The position numbers were made by a program, and so were the translations under genes. Positions 44,223 to 53,582 of a DNA stretch of 64,000 bases are shown here, in pieces. Within the stretch, counting starts at the first letter, position 1; each line of letters opens with the position of its first letter. This DNA comes from Fusibacter ferrireducens (GTDB taxonomy: Bacteria > Bacillota > Clostridia > Peptostreptococcales > Acidaminobacteraceae): contig NZ_JADKNH010000003.1 of NCBI RefSeq assembly GCF_015352425.1, forward strand, positions 372,001-436,000, written 5' to 3'. The notes below the pieces were generated by a model. It was given only the letters and a program-made list of their open reading frames with translations. It was not told the DNA's origin and did no database searches.

Positions 44223-44873
44223 ATGAAAAAACAATTTGTAGTCATCGGATGTGGCCGTTTTGGTCAAAGCGTGGCGATAAAACTGGTAGAACTGGGCTGT
44301 GAAGTCATGGTTGTGGATGATAATGAAGAGATCATACAAAGTATTTCTGATAAAGTAACTTATGCAGTTCAGGCGGATGCAACAGATGAGAACTCTATTA
44401 AAGCATTGGGAATTAGAAATTTTGATGTTGCCATTGTCACCATTGGATCGGATATTCAATCGTCTATTTTAGTGACTTTGATGATTAAAGAATTAGGTGT
44501 GAAGCACATTGTTGCAAAAGCTCAAAATTCTTCTCATGCTAAAGTTCTTTATAAAATCGGAGCCAACAGAGTTGTATTCCCAGAAAAAGAAATGGGGATT
44601 AAGATTGCTAAAAATTTAGTTTCTGGAAACGTACTTGATTTTATCGATTTGGCACCTGATTATAGTATTCTTGAAATTAGCATGAATGATGAGTGGATTG
44701 GAAAGAACTTAGTCCAAATAGATATGAGAAGAAAATACCAAATTTCAGTTATTGCTGTTAGGAGGGGTGATGAGTTGGACATCAATTCAGGCCCAGACAA
44801 AATACTTCTAAAAGATGATGTTCTCATCGTAATTGGCAACAACGAAGATTTGAAGAAGATTGAAAAAAATTAG
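44223..44873 (+). CDS. ktrA: Potassium uptake regulatory subunit KtrA/TrkA family
   Basis: A 216-residue cytosolic RCK protein: N-terminal Rossmann domain with VIGCGRFGQSVAIKL and the nucleotide-binding acidic end VMVVDDNEE, then a C-terminal TrkA_C domain (KNLVQIDMRRKYQISVIAVRRG). It binds ATP/ADP or NAD(H) and gates KtrB. GGAGGAAG precedes the ATG. It is downstream of ktrB and 12 bp upstream of the RNA methyltransferase gene. Confidence 0.94.
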   Translation: MKKQFVVIGCGRFGQSVAIKLVELGCEVMVVDDNEEIIQSISDKVTYAVQADATDENSIKALGIRNFDVAIVTIGSDIQSSILVTLMIKELGVKHIVAKAQNSSHAKVLYKIGANRVVFPEKEMGIKIAKNLVSGNVLDFIDLAPDYSILEISMNDEWIGKNLVQIDMRRKYQISVIAVRRGDELDINSGPDKILLKDDVLIVIGNNEDLKKIEKN

Positions 44874-44885
44874 AAGAGGTCCATT

Positions 44886-45698
44886 GTGCAAGAAATTAAT
44901 TCCAATCAAAACAAATTGTTTAAGCAAATCAAATCTTTGATAAATAAAAAGTACAGACAAAAATGGGGACAGTTCATTATTGAAGGGGAAAGGTTTATAG
45001 ATTATGCCTTGACACATGATTATGCAATAGAATATATCTGCATCAGACAGGACTTGATGGCGAGTTTTTCAAATGATGAAAAGATGGCGTTGTACCAAAA
45101 AAAGTCTAAAGTCATTTTATTGCCCCCGAATCTATTCGATGAACTAGCAGATACTGAGAAATCTCAGGGCATTATAGGTGTACTTGCATTACCCAAGCCA
45201 GTTGAAATTGAGAATATTTTTGAGAGGTCTGTATTACCCCAACTCATCTTTTTAGATCGATTACAGGACCCCGGAAATGTGGGCACAATCATTCGAACGG
45301 CAGATGCATGTGGTATAGAATATATTATTCTCAATAAAGGAACGGTGGATCCCTATAATAGTAAAGTGGTCAGAAGCACCGCGGGATCGATCTTAAATGT
45401 CAAGATCATAGAAGTGGAAGATGCTCCATTCTGGTTAAATCGGTTAAGCGAGCAGGGCTATACCTTGCTGGTGACAGCGTTACATGCCGAGTATGCTTAT
45501 GATGATAAGAGTGCCTATGGGCAAGCCAACTGCCTGATTATTGGCAATGAGGCAAACGGTGTTTCAGAGCAGATTATGCGTTTAAAGAGTCATAAAATAA
45601 AGATTCCAATATACGGTAAAGCAGAGTCCTTAAATGCCTCTGTGGCTGCAGGGATTATGATGTACAAAATAAATGAATATTGTATACAAAACAAATAA
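44886..45698 (+). CDS. SpoU/TrmH family RNA 2'-O-methyltransferase
   Basis: A 270-residue SPOUT methyltransferase. The SpoU motifs are clear: LDRLQDPGNVGTIIRTADACG (motif 1), LIIGNEANGVSEQ (motif 2) and IPIYGKAESLNASVAAGI (motif 3, knot). An N-terminal substrate-binding domain (FIIEGERFIDYAL) precedes it. It probably methylates a ribose in rRNA or tRNA; the exact target is not predictable. It starts at GTG 44886 after GAGG. A gene of this type often precedes pheS in Firmicutes, as here. Confidence 0.9.
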   Translation: MQEINSNQNKLFKQIKSLINKKYRQKWGQFIIEGERFIDYALTHDYAIEYICIRQDLMASFSNDEKMALYQKKSKVILLPPNLFDELADTEKSQGIIGVLALPKPVEIENIFERSVLPQLIFLDRLQDPGNVGTIIRTADACGIEYIILNKGTVDPYNSKVVRSTAGSILNVKIIEVEDAPFWLNRLSEQGYTLLVTALHAEYAYDDKSAYGQANCLIIGNEANGVSEQIMRLKSHKIKIPIYGKAESLNASVAAGIMMYKINEYCIQNK

Positions 45699-45703
45699 AA
45701 AGG

Positions 45704-45732
45704 TTGTTTGTCTTCTTGAATTATGTTATGAT
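45704..45732 (+). promoter_or_regulatory. Probable promoter of the phenylalanine T-box
   Basis: TTGTTT (45704-45709) and TATGAT (45727-45732) with a 17-bp spacer. Confidence 0.6.
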
Positions 45733-45738
45733 AACCTT

Positions 45739-45974
45739 ATCAAAAATCTGATAAAATCTATGATGGAGAGAGTAGATGTTCATGGAAATTAGAGAGGGAA
45801 ACGGTTGGTGAAAGTTTTCATTCCAATACATTGAAGTTCACTCTGGAGATGCACTTTTGAATTGAGTAGGAAGTGACGTTTGCTGCGTTAAAGCCATAAG
45901 TGAATTACTTGTGTAATTAATTTGGGTGGTACCGCGGAAAACCTTCGTCCCATGATTGGGAGAGGTTTTTTTTT
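45739..45974 (+). ncRNA. T-box leader (phenylalanine) of pheST
   Basis: Stem I contains AGAGA and GGTTGG elements, a clear specifier TTC (Phe) at 45837-45839 in the context GAAG-TTC, and the T-box TTGGGTGGTACCGCGG ending at 45937. The terminator pairs ACCTTCGTCCC with GGGAGAGGT (45941-45966), then at least eight T residues. The TGGT motif fits tRNA-Phe (A73). Confidence 0.94.
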
Positions 45975-46031
45975 ATTGTCATTTTGCTGAAATAGCAAGT
46001 GGAAATACGCAAAATAATAGGAGGTAGAAAA

Positions 46032-47051
46032 GTGAAAAGTTTACTTGAGCAATTATTAGAACACGCAAAAACAGAAATTAAACAAGCCCCAAATCTTAAA
46101 GCTCTAGAAGATATTAGAATAAAATTTTTAGGAAAAAAGGGTGAAGTGACAACCATTCTTAAAGATATGAAAAATCTTTCTGCTGAAGAAAGACCGTTAA
46201 TTGGTAAAGTTGCCAATGAAGTTAGGGCATCCATAGAAGAGTTGCTAGAGGCCGTTAAAGAAGATAAAAAGAAACTTGAAATAGAGGCAAAACTTAAAGC
46301 TGAGTCGATTGATGTGACAATGCCTTCCAAAAAGACTTTAAGAGGTCATAAGCATCCTATTAATACGGCACTTGATGAAATTAAAGAAATCTTTTTGGGA
46401 ATGGGATTCAAGATTGCAGAGGGACCTGAAGTTGAGTCTGTCTATCATAATTTTGATGCTTTAAATGCGCCTATTGATCACCCGTCAAGAAGTTTATCCG
46501 ATACATTTTACATTACGGAAGATATGCTTCTTAGAACTCAAACTTCTCCAATTCAAGTCAGGACAATGAAGAATTCTGCACCTCCAATTAAAGTGATTGC
46601 ACCCGGTAGATGTTTTAGAAATGATGAGATAGATGCAACACATTCGCCAATGTTTCACCAATTAGAAGGTCTTGTGGTAGATAAAGACATTACAATGGCA
46701 GATTTAAAGGGCACATTGGATATGTTCGCCAAAAGGCTTTTTGGCAGTCAAACCAAAACCAAATTTAGACCACATTATTTTCCTTTTACAGAGCCAAGTG
46801 GTGAAGTGGATGTTTCTTGCTTTAAATGTGGTGGTGAAGGCTGTAGATTTTGTGGTGGCAGTGGATGGATTGAGATTTTAGGTTGTGGCATGATTCATCC
46901 AAATGTTTTAAAAGAGTGTGGTATTGATCCCGAAGTCTATAATGGTTTTGCATTTGGTATGGGGTTAGATCGAATTACAATGATGAAATATGAAATTGAT
47001 GATATAAGAACACTTTTTGAAAACGATGTGAGATTTATTAAACAATTTTAA
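46032..47051 (+). CDS. pheS: Phenylalanyl-tRNA synthetase alpha subunit
   Basis: A 339-residue class II synthetase subunit with an N-terminal coiled coil and the catalytic motifs [19 protein letters not shown] (motif 2) and [13 protein letters not shown] (motif 3). GTG at 46032 follows TAGGAGGT and gives the typical PheS length; an ATG at 45999 is upstream of the ribosome binding site and is rejected. An insert with three Cys-pair-like motifs ([17 protein letters not shown]) is present, as seen in some bacterial PheS. It forms an alpha2-beta2 enzyme with PheT. Confidence 0.96.
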   Translation: MKSLLEQLLEHAKTEIKQAPNLKALEDIRIKFLGKKGEVTTILKDMKNLSAEERPLIGKVANEVRASIEELLEAVKEDKKKLEIEAKLKAESIDVTMPSKKTLRGHKHPINTALDEIKEIFLGMGFKIAEGPEVESVYHNFDALNAPIDHPSRSLSDTFYITEDMLLRTQTSPIQVRTMKNSAPPIKVIAPGRCFRNDEIDATHSPMFHQLEGLVVDKDITMADLKGTLDMFAKRLFGSQTKTKFRPHYFPFTEPSGEVDVSCFKCGGEGCRFCGGSGWIEILGCGMIHPNVLKECGIDPEVYNGFAFGMGLDRITMMKYEIDDIRTLFENDVRFIKQF

Positions 47052-47071
47052 GATGACTTGAGGAGGGCATT

Positions 47072-49465
47072 ATGAGAGTACCTGTAAAATGGTTAAAAGA
47101 ATACGTTAATATAGATGATATTGCCGAAAAAGAACTTGTTGAAAAACTCGTTCTAACAGGTTCGAACAATGAAGGCAGTCATGTTGTTGGTGAAGGCCTT
47201 GAAAATATAATTGTTGGTAAGATTACTAAAATTGTACAACATCCCAATGCAGATAAACTCTGCATTTGTATGGTTGATGTGGGCGACGATGTGCTTCAAA
47301 TTGTCACTGGGGCGACAAACATCAGCGAAAATGATTTTATCCCTGTTGCAGTACATGGGGCTACAATTGCTGGCGGCATCAAGATCAAAAAGGGTAAACT
47401 TCGTGGTGAAGTTTCAAATGGCATGTTGTGCTCGCTTGAAGAAATGGGCTTTGACAAAGCAAGTATACCGAAAGAATTCGATGATGGTATTTTTATTTTA
47501 GATAAGCCATACCCGCTTGGAATGGACATTTTAGAGGCGCTTGATCTCAAAGATACCGTTATAGAATTTGAAATTACACCCAATCGTTCTGATTGTCTCA
47601 GTATGATTGGTATGGCCAGAGAGACAGCAGCTAGTTTTGAGAGAGCCTTAACGTTGCCATCAGGTAAAATTGATACTCAAGTGGATGATGTGAATGAGTA
47701 TGCCAGTGTGAGTATTGAAGCGCCTGACTTATGCCCTCGCTATGTTGCAAAAGTTGTTAAAGAAATTAAAATTGAAAAATCACCTATATGGCTGCAAATG
47801 AGGTTGATGAATGCAGGTATGCGACCAATTAACAATATCGTCGATATTACCAATTATGTAATGCTTGAATATGGGCAGCCTATACATGCTTTTGATCTTG
47901 ATACTGTAAAAGATCACAAGATTATTGTAAAGCGTGCTGAAAATGGTGAAAAATTCACAACACTTGATGATAAGGAACGTGAACTCACGAGCGAAATGCT
48001 TGTGATTGCAGATGCTGAACGTACAATAGGCATTGCAGGTGTCATGGGTGGTGAAAATACTGAGATTTCAAAAGCAACTCAAAACATTCTGATAGAGGTT
48101 GCAAGCTTTGATAAATCGAGTATTCGTAAAACGTCTAAGGATTTAGGACTTAGAACGGAGGCTTCTTCACGTTATGAAAAAGGTGTCAGCACAGGATTGC
48201 CTATGATTGTGGTGAATAGAGTCTGTGAACTCATTGAGACTTTAGGTGCTGGAACCGTAGTTGGAGGCGCAATTGATGTATATCCCACACCTGTAGAGCC
48301 AATATTAATTCCATACAGAGTTGAGAAAATTTCAAAAGTAATTGGTGAGACGTTGACGTTGGAAGAAATCATTAAGTATTTGGATCTTTTAGGTATCAAG
48401 ACTCTAAAAAAGGAAGGGCAACAGTTTGCTGAGGTGCCTTATTATCGGTTAGATCTCACTAAGGAAATCGATTTAGTCGAAGAAGTTGCCAGAATATATG
48501 GTTATGACAAAATTGGTATGACTTTGCCTAAAACAGATACTTGGGGAGCGAGAACCAATGCGCAATTGATTGAAGAACAAGCAAAACTTGAACTATTATC
48601 AAGTGGTATTGATGAAATTCTAACATACTCCTTTGTATCCAAAAAAGATCTAGATAAGATCAACTTATCTGAAAATAGTATTTTAAGAAAGCAAGTGGAA
48701 TTAATTAATCCTCTTGGTGAAGAATATAGCGTTATGAGAACATCTTTGATTCCAAACGTATTAGATGTTCTAGCGCGTAACAGTAATCGAAAAGTCAATC
48801 AAGCAAGAATATTCGAAATTGGGAGTGTATTTTTACCTAAAGAAGTTCCAGTGGTAAATTTGCCAATTGAAAAGAAAATGCTGACGATTGGCATGTACGG
48901 TGAGTCAGAAGATTTCTTCACTTTAAAGGGTGCGTGTGAAAATATTCTTGATGGCCTGGGCATTTGTGATTATTATTTTGAAAAAGAAGAAAATCATCCA
49001 ACTTTCCATACAGGACGATGTGCCAATATCATTTGGGGAACTCATGTTATAGGTACTATAGGTGAACTGCATCCTCATGTTCAAGAAAACTATGATTTGC
49101 AAGTGCGGGGTTACCTTGCAGATTTGGATTTCAACATGATTATTCAAATGGCCAATGCGGATCACAAGTTTGTAGCTATTCCTAAGTATCCTGCAATTGA
49201 AAGAGATATAGCTATTTTAGTAAAAGATGAAATCACATCATTGCAAATCGAGAAAATTGTCGTTTCAAATGGTGGCAACTTATTGGAATCCGTAAAAATG
49301 TTTGATATGTACAAGGGTAAACAAATTCCAGCAGGTTACAAATCAGTGGCTTATGAACTTATTTTCAGAGCAGAGGATAGAACTTTAGTAGATGAAGATG
49401 TCAATGCTATTTTTGCAACTATTTTGAAAGCGCTTGAAAATAAATTAGAAGCACAATTGAGATAA
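47072..49465 (+). CDS. pheT: Phenylalanyl-tRNA synthetase beta subunit
   Basis: A 797-residue subunit with the full domain order: EMAP-II-like tRNA-binding domain (residues about 40-150), B3/B4 editing domain (about 210-385), B5 domain (about 400-475), catalytic-like core, and C-terminal FDX-ACB anticodon-binding domain (about 700-797, KYPAIERDIAILV). It lies 20 bp after pheS with GAGGAGGG before its ATG. The final gene of the phenylalanine T-box operon. Confidence 0.97.
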   Translation: MRVPVKWLKEYVNIDDIAEKELVEKLVLTGSNNEGSHVVGEGLENIIVGKITKIVQHPNADKLCICMVDVGDDVLQIVTGATNISENDFIPVAVHGATIAGGIKIKKGKLRGEVSNGMLCSLEEMGFDKASIPKEFDDGIFILDKPYPLGMDILEALDLKDTVIEFEITPNRSDCLSMIGMARETAASFERALTLPSGKIDTQVDDVNEYASVSIEAPDLCPRYVAKVVKEIKIEKSPIWLQMRLMNAGMRPINNIVDITNYVMLEYGQPIHAFDLDTVKDHKIIVKRAENGEKFTTLDDKERELTSEMLVIADAERTIGIAGVMGGENTEISKATQNILIEVASFDKSSIRKTSKDLGLRTEASSRYEKGVSTGLPMIVVNRVCELIETLGAGTVVGGAIDVYPTPVEPILIPYRVEKISKVIGETLTLEEIIKYLDLLGIKTLKKEGQQFAEVPYYRLDLTKEIDLVEEVARIYGYDKIGMTLPKTDTWGARTNAQLIEEQAKLELLSSGIDEILTYSFVSKKDLDKINLSENSILRKQVELINPLGEEYSVMRTSLIPNVLDVLARNSNRKVNQARIFEIGSVFLPKEVPVVNLPIEKKMLTIGMYGESEDFFTLKGACENILDGLGICDYYFEKEENHPTFHTGRCANIIWGTHVIGTIGELHPHVQENYDLQVRGYLADLDFNMIIQMANADHKFVAIPKYPAIERDIAILVKDEITSLQIEKIVVSNGGNLLESVKMFDMYKGKQIPAGYKSVAYELIFRAEDRTLVDEDVNAIFATILKALENKLEAQLR

Positions 49466-49513
49466 CGAATCTAGAACTTTTTTTAAAATTTAAAAGTATT
49501 CAGTAGAATTTAA

Positions 49514-49565
49514 AAGAGTCCAGCGTAGAGCAGTTTTATGAATCAGTTCTACTCGGGACTCTTAA
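49514..49565 (+). terminator. Hairpin after pheT
   Basis: AAGAGTCC pairs with GGACTCTT, with further pairing (GTAGA/TCTAC) inside the loop. The T tail is weak. The rest of the 316-bp gap before 49782 shows only a TATAAT at 49702-49707 without a good -35. Confidence 0.6.
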
Positions 49566-49781
49566 TTCATTATGAGCAAAATGACCTTTTTACATACAGA
49601 ATAGGCACTTTTCTATATTTCTCAGAAGGCAAAATTCTAAGATCTGTAGACTGAAAAAGACGGCTTTCATTCTTTTTATAGAATAAAATGTATTTAATGG
49701 GTATAATGATAGAGAAAGCAGACGGAAAGATAGAATAATCATTTTAGAAGAGGCTTTAAACAGCATGAAGAAGGTGAAATA

Positions 49782-51692
49782 GTGATTTATGAAGGTAATA
49801 TTTCAGAATATTATATAGATGCAAGGAATAGGGGAAAAAAAGAATACAATCGGTTAAAGGCAAGAGGCGTTTCAGGTCATTTAACCAGCCTAGATGGTAT
49901 TTTGAAGGATGTTGAAATAGTGGCAACTGTTGATTTGGGCACGAGAGAAATTCCATTAAAAAAAGTAGTGGGCACTTATTTTAACTCGAGACGGATGACT
50001 TTTTCTAAAGGTTTTATGCCCCTTGAGCCTGTAAACACTGAATTTGGAAGCAAGTGGACCAATCTGTGTCAGTCGCATTTAGAAGAGGGGATCAGGGATC
50101 CAATTAAGGTTTATGAGTATTTAAATTACTATTATGTCATGGAAGGCAACAAGCGTGTAAGTGTTCTCAGATATTTTGATGGTGTGAAAGTTGCGGCTCA
50201 TATTTATCGAATGATCCCAAGATATGATGAACAAGATGATGATATTAAGCTATACTATGCTTTTCTTGAATTTTTTAAGGAAACGGGTTTAGTAGAAATT
50301 TGGCTCTCTAAAGCAACGCGATATAAGAGGATGCTCAGATATCTAAATGCTTATGAGCCAGGGGATTCTATTTATGAGGATAAGTATCAGCATTTTTTGA
50401 GTTATGTCTATGAGCCCTTCAGGAGGCTTTATAAGCAATTTGGAGGTGACCAGCTCAACATAACCACTTCAGATGCCTTTTTACTCTATGCAAAACTTTA
50501 CGAGATTCCCAAAGTTTTAGATGAGGCTTCTGCTGAAAAGGTAATGCCGCTTCTCATTCGGGAACTTCAGAATTATGGTGAAGATGAAGAAATTGATATA
50601 TTCACGAACACAGAGGATATTGGCAAGAGTACCTTATTGAATACAATTACAAATCTGATTAGTCCCAAAAAAATTAGAGTGGGCTTTGTCTATGCAAGAG
50701 ATATTGAGAAATCTGGATGGACATACTCGCACGAATTGGGCAGACAATACATTGAATCACATTTCAGTGATCAAATCGAAACGGATTTCATAGATAATGT
50801 GCCAGAAGACAAGTCTGCATTTGGCGTGATTGATGCCTTTGCAGCAAAAGGGTATGATATTGTTTTTACAACAAGTGAAATCTATCGGAGGGCAACTCTG
50901 AGATGTGCACTTGAACATCCTGAAATAAAGTTTTTTAATTGTTCAGGAAACCGGCCCTATGTTCATATGACAAATTATTTTGGACGTACGTATGAACCAC
51001 GATTCTTAACAGGTATCATTGCAGGTGCAATGACAAAAGCTAATATTATTGGATATACAGCCACTGAACCCAATCCAGAAGTTATCTCTTGCATTAACGC
51101 CTTTGCAATGGGCATAAAGATGGTTAATCCAAATGCCAAATTGTTAGTCGTTTGGACAGGCGAATGGAATAATCCGAAAGTGAGTACAGATCTCAGTGAA
51201 AAACTTATAGAGCGCGGTGCCGATATTGTCAGCAATAAGAACTTGATTGTTCCTCGAGGTGTCACTTGGGATTATGGTGTTTATTCTATGCTTTGTAATA
51301 TCAATTCTGAAACAAAGCAACCGGAACACTACCTTGCTTCACCAATTTGGAACTGGGGCACTTTCTATGAAAAGATTATCAACAGTGTTTTAAATGGTAC
51401 CTACCAAAGGGTGACCTCGCAGTATTTTGAGGAGAGTCGATTAATTAACTTCTGGTGGGGCATTACGTCTGGCGTCATTGATATTTATTATTCTAAGGTA
51501 CATGTTCCCAGCGATACGGCAAAACTCGTTGAGATTATGAAAAAAATGATTGTGGCTGACCAGTTTCATCCCTTTACAGGTCCTATTTATGATCAAAATA
51601 AAATTTTGAGAGTACAAAATAATAAGATTTTAACACCAGAAGATATTTTAGAAATGAATTGGTATGTGGATAATGTTCAAATCATATTGTAG
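49782..51692 (+). CDS. Cytosolic ParB-like / BMP-type ligand-binding fusion protein
   Basis: A 636-residue protein without signal peptide or lipobox. Residues about 45-135 resemble a ParB/sulfiredoxin-like domain (VATVDLGTREIPL, DPIKVYEYL, VMEGNKRVSVLRYF). From about 294 on the sequence follows BMP-type (PnrA/Med-like) purine-nucleoside-binding proteins (KIRVGFVYARD, GYDIVFTTSEIYRRATLRCA, FGRTYEPRFLTGIIAG). BMP proteins are normally extracytoplasmic lipoproteins, so a cytosolic copy joined to a ParB-like module suggests intracellular sensing, for example of nucleosides (inference). Start GTG 49782 after AAGGTG. It has no operon partner. Confidence 0.7.
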   Translation: MIYEGNISEYYIDARNRGKKEYNRLKARGVSGHLTSLDGILKDVEIVATVDLGTREIPLKKVVGTYFNSRRMTFSKGFMPLEPVNTEFGSKWTNLCQSHLEEGIRDPIKVYEYLNYYYVMEGNKRVSVLRYFDGVKVAAHIYRMIPRYDEQDDDIKLYYAFLEFFKETGLVEIWLSKATRYKRMLRYLNAYEPGDSIYEDKYQHFLSYVYEPFRRLYKQFGGDQLNITTSDAFLLYAKLYEIPKVLDEASAEKVMPLLIRELQNYGEDEEIDIFTNTEDIGKSTLLNTITNLISPKKIRVGFVYARDIEKSGWTYSHELGRQYIESHFSDQIETDFIDNVPEDKSAFGVIDAFAAKGYDIVFTTSEIYRRATLRCALEHPEIKFFNCSGNRPYVHMTNYFGRTYEPRFLTGIIAGAMTKANIIGYTATEPNPEVISCINAFAMGIKMVNPNAKLLVVWTGEWNNPKVSTDLSEKLIERGADIVSNKNLIVPRGVTWDYGVYSMLCNINSETKQPEHYLASPIWNWGTFYEKIINSVLNGTYQRVTSQYFEESRLINFWWGITSGVIDIYYSKVHVPSDTAKLVEIMKKMIVADQFHPFTGPIYDQNKILRVQNNKILTPEDILEMNWYVDNVQIIL

Positions 51693-51725
51693 CATAGAAT
51701 ATTTTAGATGCGATATTTACAAAAG

Positions 51726-51755
51726 AACCTTTACAGTTGTTGTAGAGGTTTTTTT
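51726..51755 (+). terminator. Terminator before the tetR gene
   Basis: AACCTTTACA and TGTAGAGGTT pair with one mismatch, followed by a T run. Confidence 0.8.
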
Positions 51756-51760
51756 ATAAA

Positions 51761-51774
51761 TAAACATCTGTTTA
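51761..51774 (+). promoter_or_regulatory. Upstream operator O1 of the TetR-RND operon
   Basis: TAAACATCTGTTTA is a perfect 14-bp palindrome just upstream of the -35 box. Confidence 0.75.
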
Positions 51775-51777
51775 CGA

Positions 51778-51805
51778 TTGAAAAAGATTGCGAAATTACG
51801 TATAA
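51778..51805 (+). promoter_or_regulatory. Promoter of the TetR-RND operon
   Basis: TTGAAA (51778-51783) and TATAAT (51800-51805) with a 16-bp spacer, flanked by the two operator-like palindromes. Confidence 0.8.
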
Positions 51806-51813
51806 TATTAAAA

Positions 51814-51827
51814 GTAAACCAATGTTT
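51814..51827 (+). promoter_or_regulatory. Downstream operator O2 of the TetR-RND operon
   Basis: TAAACCAATGTTTA matches O1 in both outer arms (TAAAC/GTTTA) and lies at the expected transcription start, 53 bp centre-to-centre from O1 (about five helical turns). Confidence 0.7.
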
Positions 51828-51846
51828 ATTATTAGAGGAGAAAGCA

Positions 51847-52437
51847 ATGGCACAAGTTCAAAAACAAGAAGTGAGAGATCAGATCATTCAATCGGCAAAA
51901 ATTGAATTTCATCGGGCTGGTTATGAAGGCGCTAATATGCGCAATATTGCCAGTGGTGCTGACATTACAGTGGGCAATCTATACAGATACTTTGAAAGTA
52001 AAGATGAGCTGTATAAAGAAGTTATCAGTAAAATTTATATATTGGTAAACAGCACCATTGAGCGTATCACAAAGATGAATATTTCAATGAGTCGAGAAAT
52101 TGATCCCTCCGATGTTCAAAATTTAAAAGACGATAAAGAACATAACTATATAAGGATGATTGTGGATGAAATTGTCAGCCTGTTTTCTGAAGATCGAATT
52201 AGGCTTTTAATTCTTTTAAAAGATGAGCGCGGCAACCAAACATTTGATATGAAATACAGCTTTGTTGAGTGGGTGCATTTAGCGTTAAAAAGAAAACTTT
52301 CCACATGTAATATATCGATGTATTTAACCTATGCTTTTATCGAAGGTCTCATTAGAATTGCAGAAGATATTGATGATGACAAAGAGTTAAGCGATCGATT
52401 AGAGGCGTACATCCAATTTTACTTTATGAGAGAATGA
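51847..52437 (+). CDS. TetR/AcrR-family transcriptional regulator
   Basis: A 196-residue regulator with an N-terminal TetR helix-turn-helix (IIQSAKIEFHRAGYEGANMRNIASGADITVGNLYRYFESKDEL in its full form, residues about 13-55) and a helical C-terminal ligand/dimer domain. The ATG at 51847 follows AGAGGAGA; an in-frame ATG at 51778 lies inside the promoter. It is the first gene of an operon with an RND-type pump, so it likely represses its own promoter through the flanking palindromes until a pump substrate is bound (inference). Confidence 0.9.
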   Translation: MAQVQKQEVRDQIIQSAKIEFHRAGYEGANMRNIASGADITVGNLYRYFESKDELYKEVISKIYILVNSTIERITKMNISMSREIDPSDVQNLKDDKEHNYIRMIVDEIVSLFSEDRIRLLILLKDERGNQTFDMKYSFVEWVHLALKRKLSTCNISMYLTYAFIEGLIRIAEDIDDDKELSDRLEAYIQFYFMRE

Positions 52438-52463
52438 TCATTAAATGAGGAGATATTTAAGCG

Positions 52464-53582
52464 ATGAAAATCAGAAAAAGAAGATTAAAATTAGTCTATA
52501 GTATTTTAATGGGATTATTTATTTTGGGAATTATAACGGGCTGTAAAAGTCAAGATACCACCATTGAGGAGAAAGAAAAAATTGTAAAAGCAAGAACAAT
52601 AGAAACGGTCCAATATCCTATAATACTAAGATACTATGGTCATTTAGAACCAAAAGAAATTAAAAATTATGCTTTTAAATCAGGTGGAAAACTTGAAAAT
52701 ATTGATGTAGAAGTTGGCGATGCAGTCAGTAAAGGAGACTTGTTGGCGACGTTGGATTCTTACGAAGTCAATCTTGGGTTGGATGCTTCTCGAGAACAGC
52801 TAAAGATGGCAACGCTGGATGCCGAAAAAGCTCAAAAAACATACGATTTCTATAAAAAAACCTATGAGGACATACTATCGCTTTACAATGCGAATGGTGT
52901 CTCATTAAATCAATTGAATGAAGCAGAGCTTCAAAAGGACATCAGGCTAAAAGATCTTGAACAAGCTCAAAAGAAAAGAGAACAGGCGGAAATCGATTTT
53001 GACTATAAGACGAAGACGGTTGAAGACACGGGTTTAATTTCTGAAATTGAAGGCTATGTGGCTGAAATTCATTATAAAGTGGGTGAGTTAGTACCACAAG
53101 GCTATCCGACGGTGACTGTGCGTAGCTTAAGTCAAATTGCTAAGGTCAGTGTAACACTAGAGGATGTAAAAAAAATTGCAGTTGGCGATAAGGCGCAAGT
53201 AAAAATTCAAGAAGAAACTTTTGAAGGTCAGATATCGCATATTGATCTTGTCCCAAACCAATCCACAAGGACCTATAATGTCGAGGTGACAATCGATACA
53301 AATCATTCTTTTATTTTGGGGCAGGATTGTCATGTGGAAATTGAAGACGAAAGCCAAGAAGGTCTTTGGCTCAATATCAATGAAATTATGAATGATGGTT
53401 CAGATTATGTCTATGTCGTTAAGGCAGGGCGTGCCTTTAGAAAAGAGATAGAGACACATGAAGTATACAAGGACAAAGTGAGAGTTACAGGCCTTGAATC
53501 AGGAGATCAAGTCATTGTGGAAGGCAAAAATGCGCTCATTGAAGGTTACAAGGTCATTTTAGAAGGTGAAGCAAATGAGTAA
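52464..53582 (+). CDS. RND efflux periplasmic-adaptor-type lipoprotein (HlyD/AcrA family)
   Basis: A 372-residue lipoprotein: signal peptide with lipobox ITGC (Cys at about residue 28), then a membrane fusion protein layout of lipoyl-like half (VEVGDAVSKGDLLATLDS), alpha-helical hairpin (about residues 105-185), second lipoyl half (VAEIHYKVGELVPQGYPTVTV), beta-barrel and membrane-proximal domains. It would link the RND pump to the outside. In a monoderm cell there is no outer-membrane channel to meet, so it may work with wall-facing partners. It overlaps the pump gene by 8 bp. Confidence 0.9.
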   Translation: MKIRKRRLKLVYSILMGLFILGIITGCKSQDTTIEEKEKIVKARTIETVQYPIILRYYGHLEPKEIKNYAFKSGGKLENIDVEVGDAVSKGDLLATLDSYEVNLGLDASREQLKMATLDAEKAQKTYDFYKKTYEDILSLYNANGVSLNQLNEAELQKDIRLKDLEQAQKKREQAEIDFDYKTKTVEDTGLISEIEGYVAEIHYKVGELVPQGYPTVTVRSLSQIAKVSVTLEDVKKIAVGDKAQVKIQEETFEGQISHIDLVPNQSTRTYNVEVTIDTNHSFILGQDCHVEIEDESQEGLWLNINEIMNDGSDYVYVVKAGRAFRKEIETHEVYKDKVRVTGLESGDQVIVEGKNALIEGYKVILEGEANE

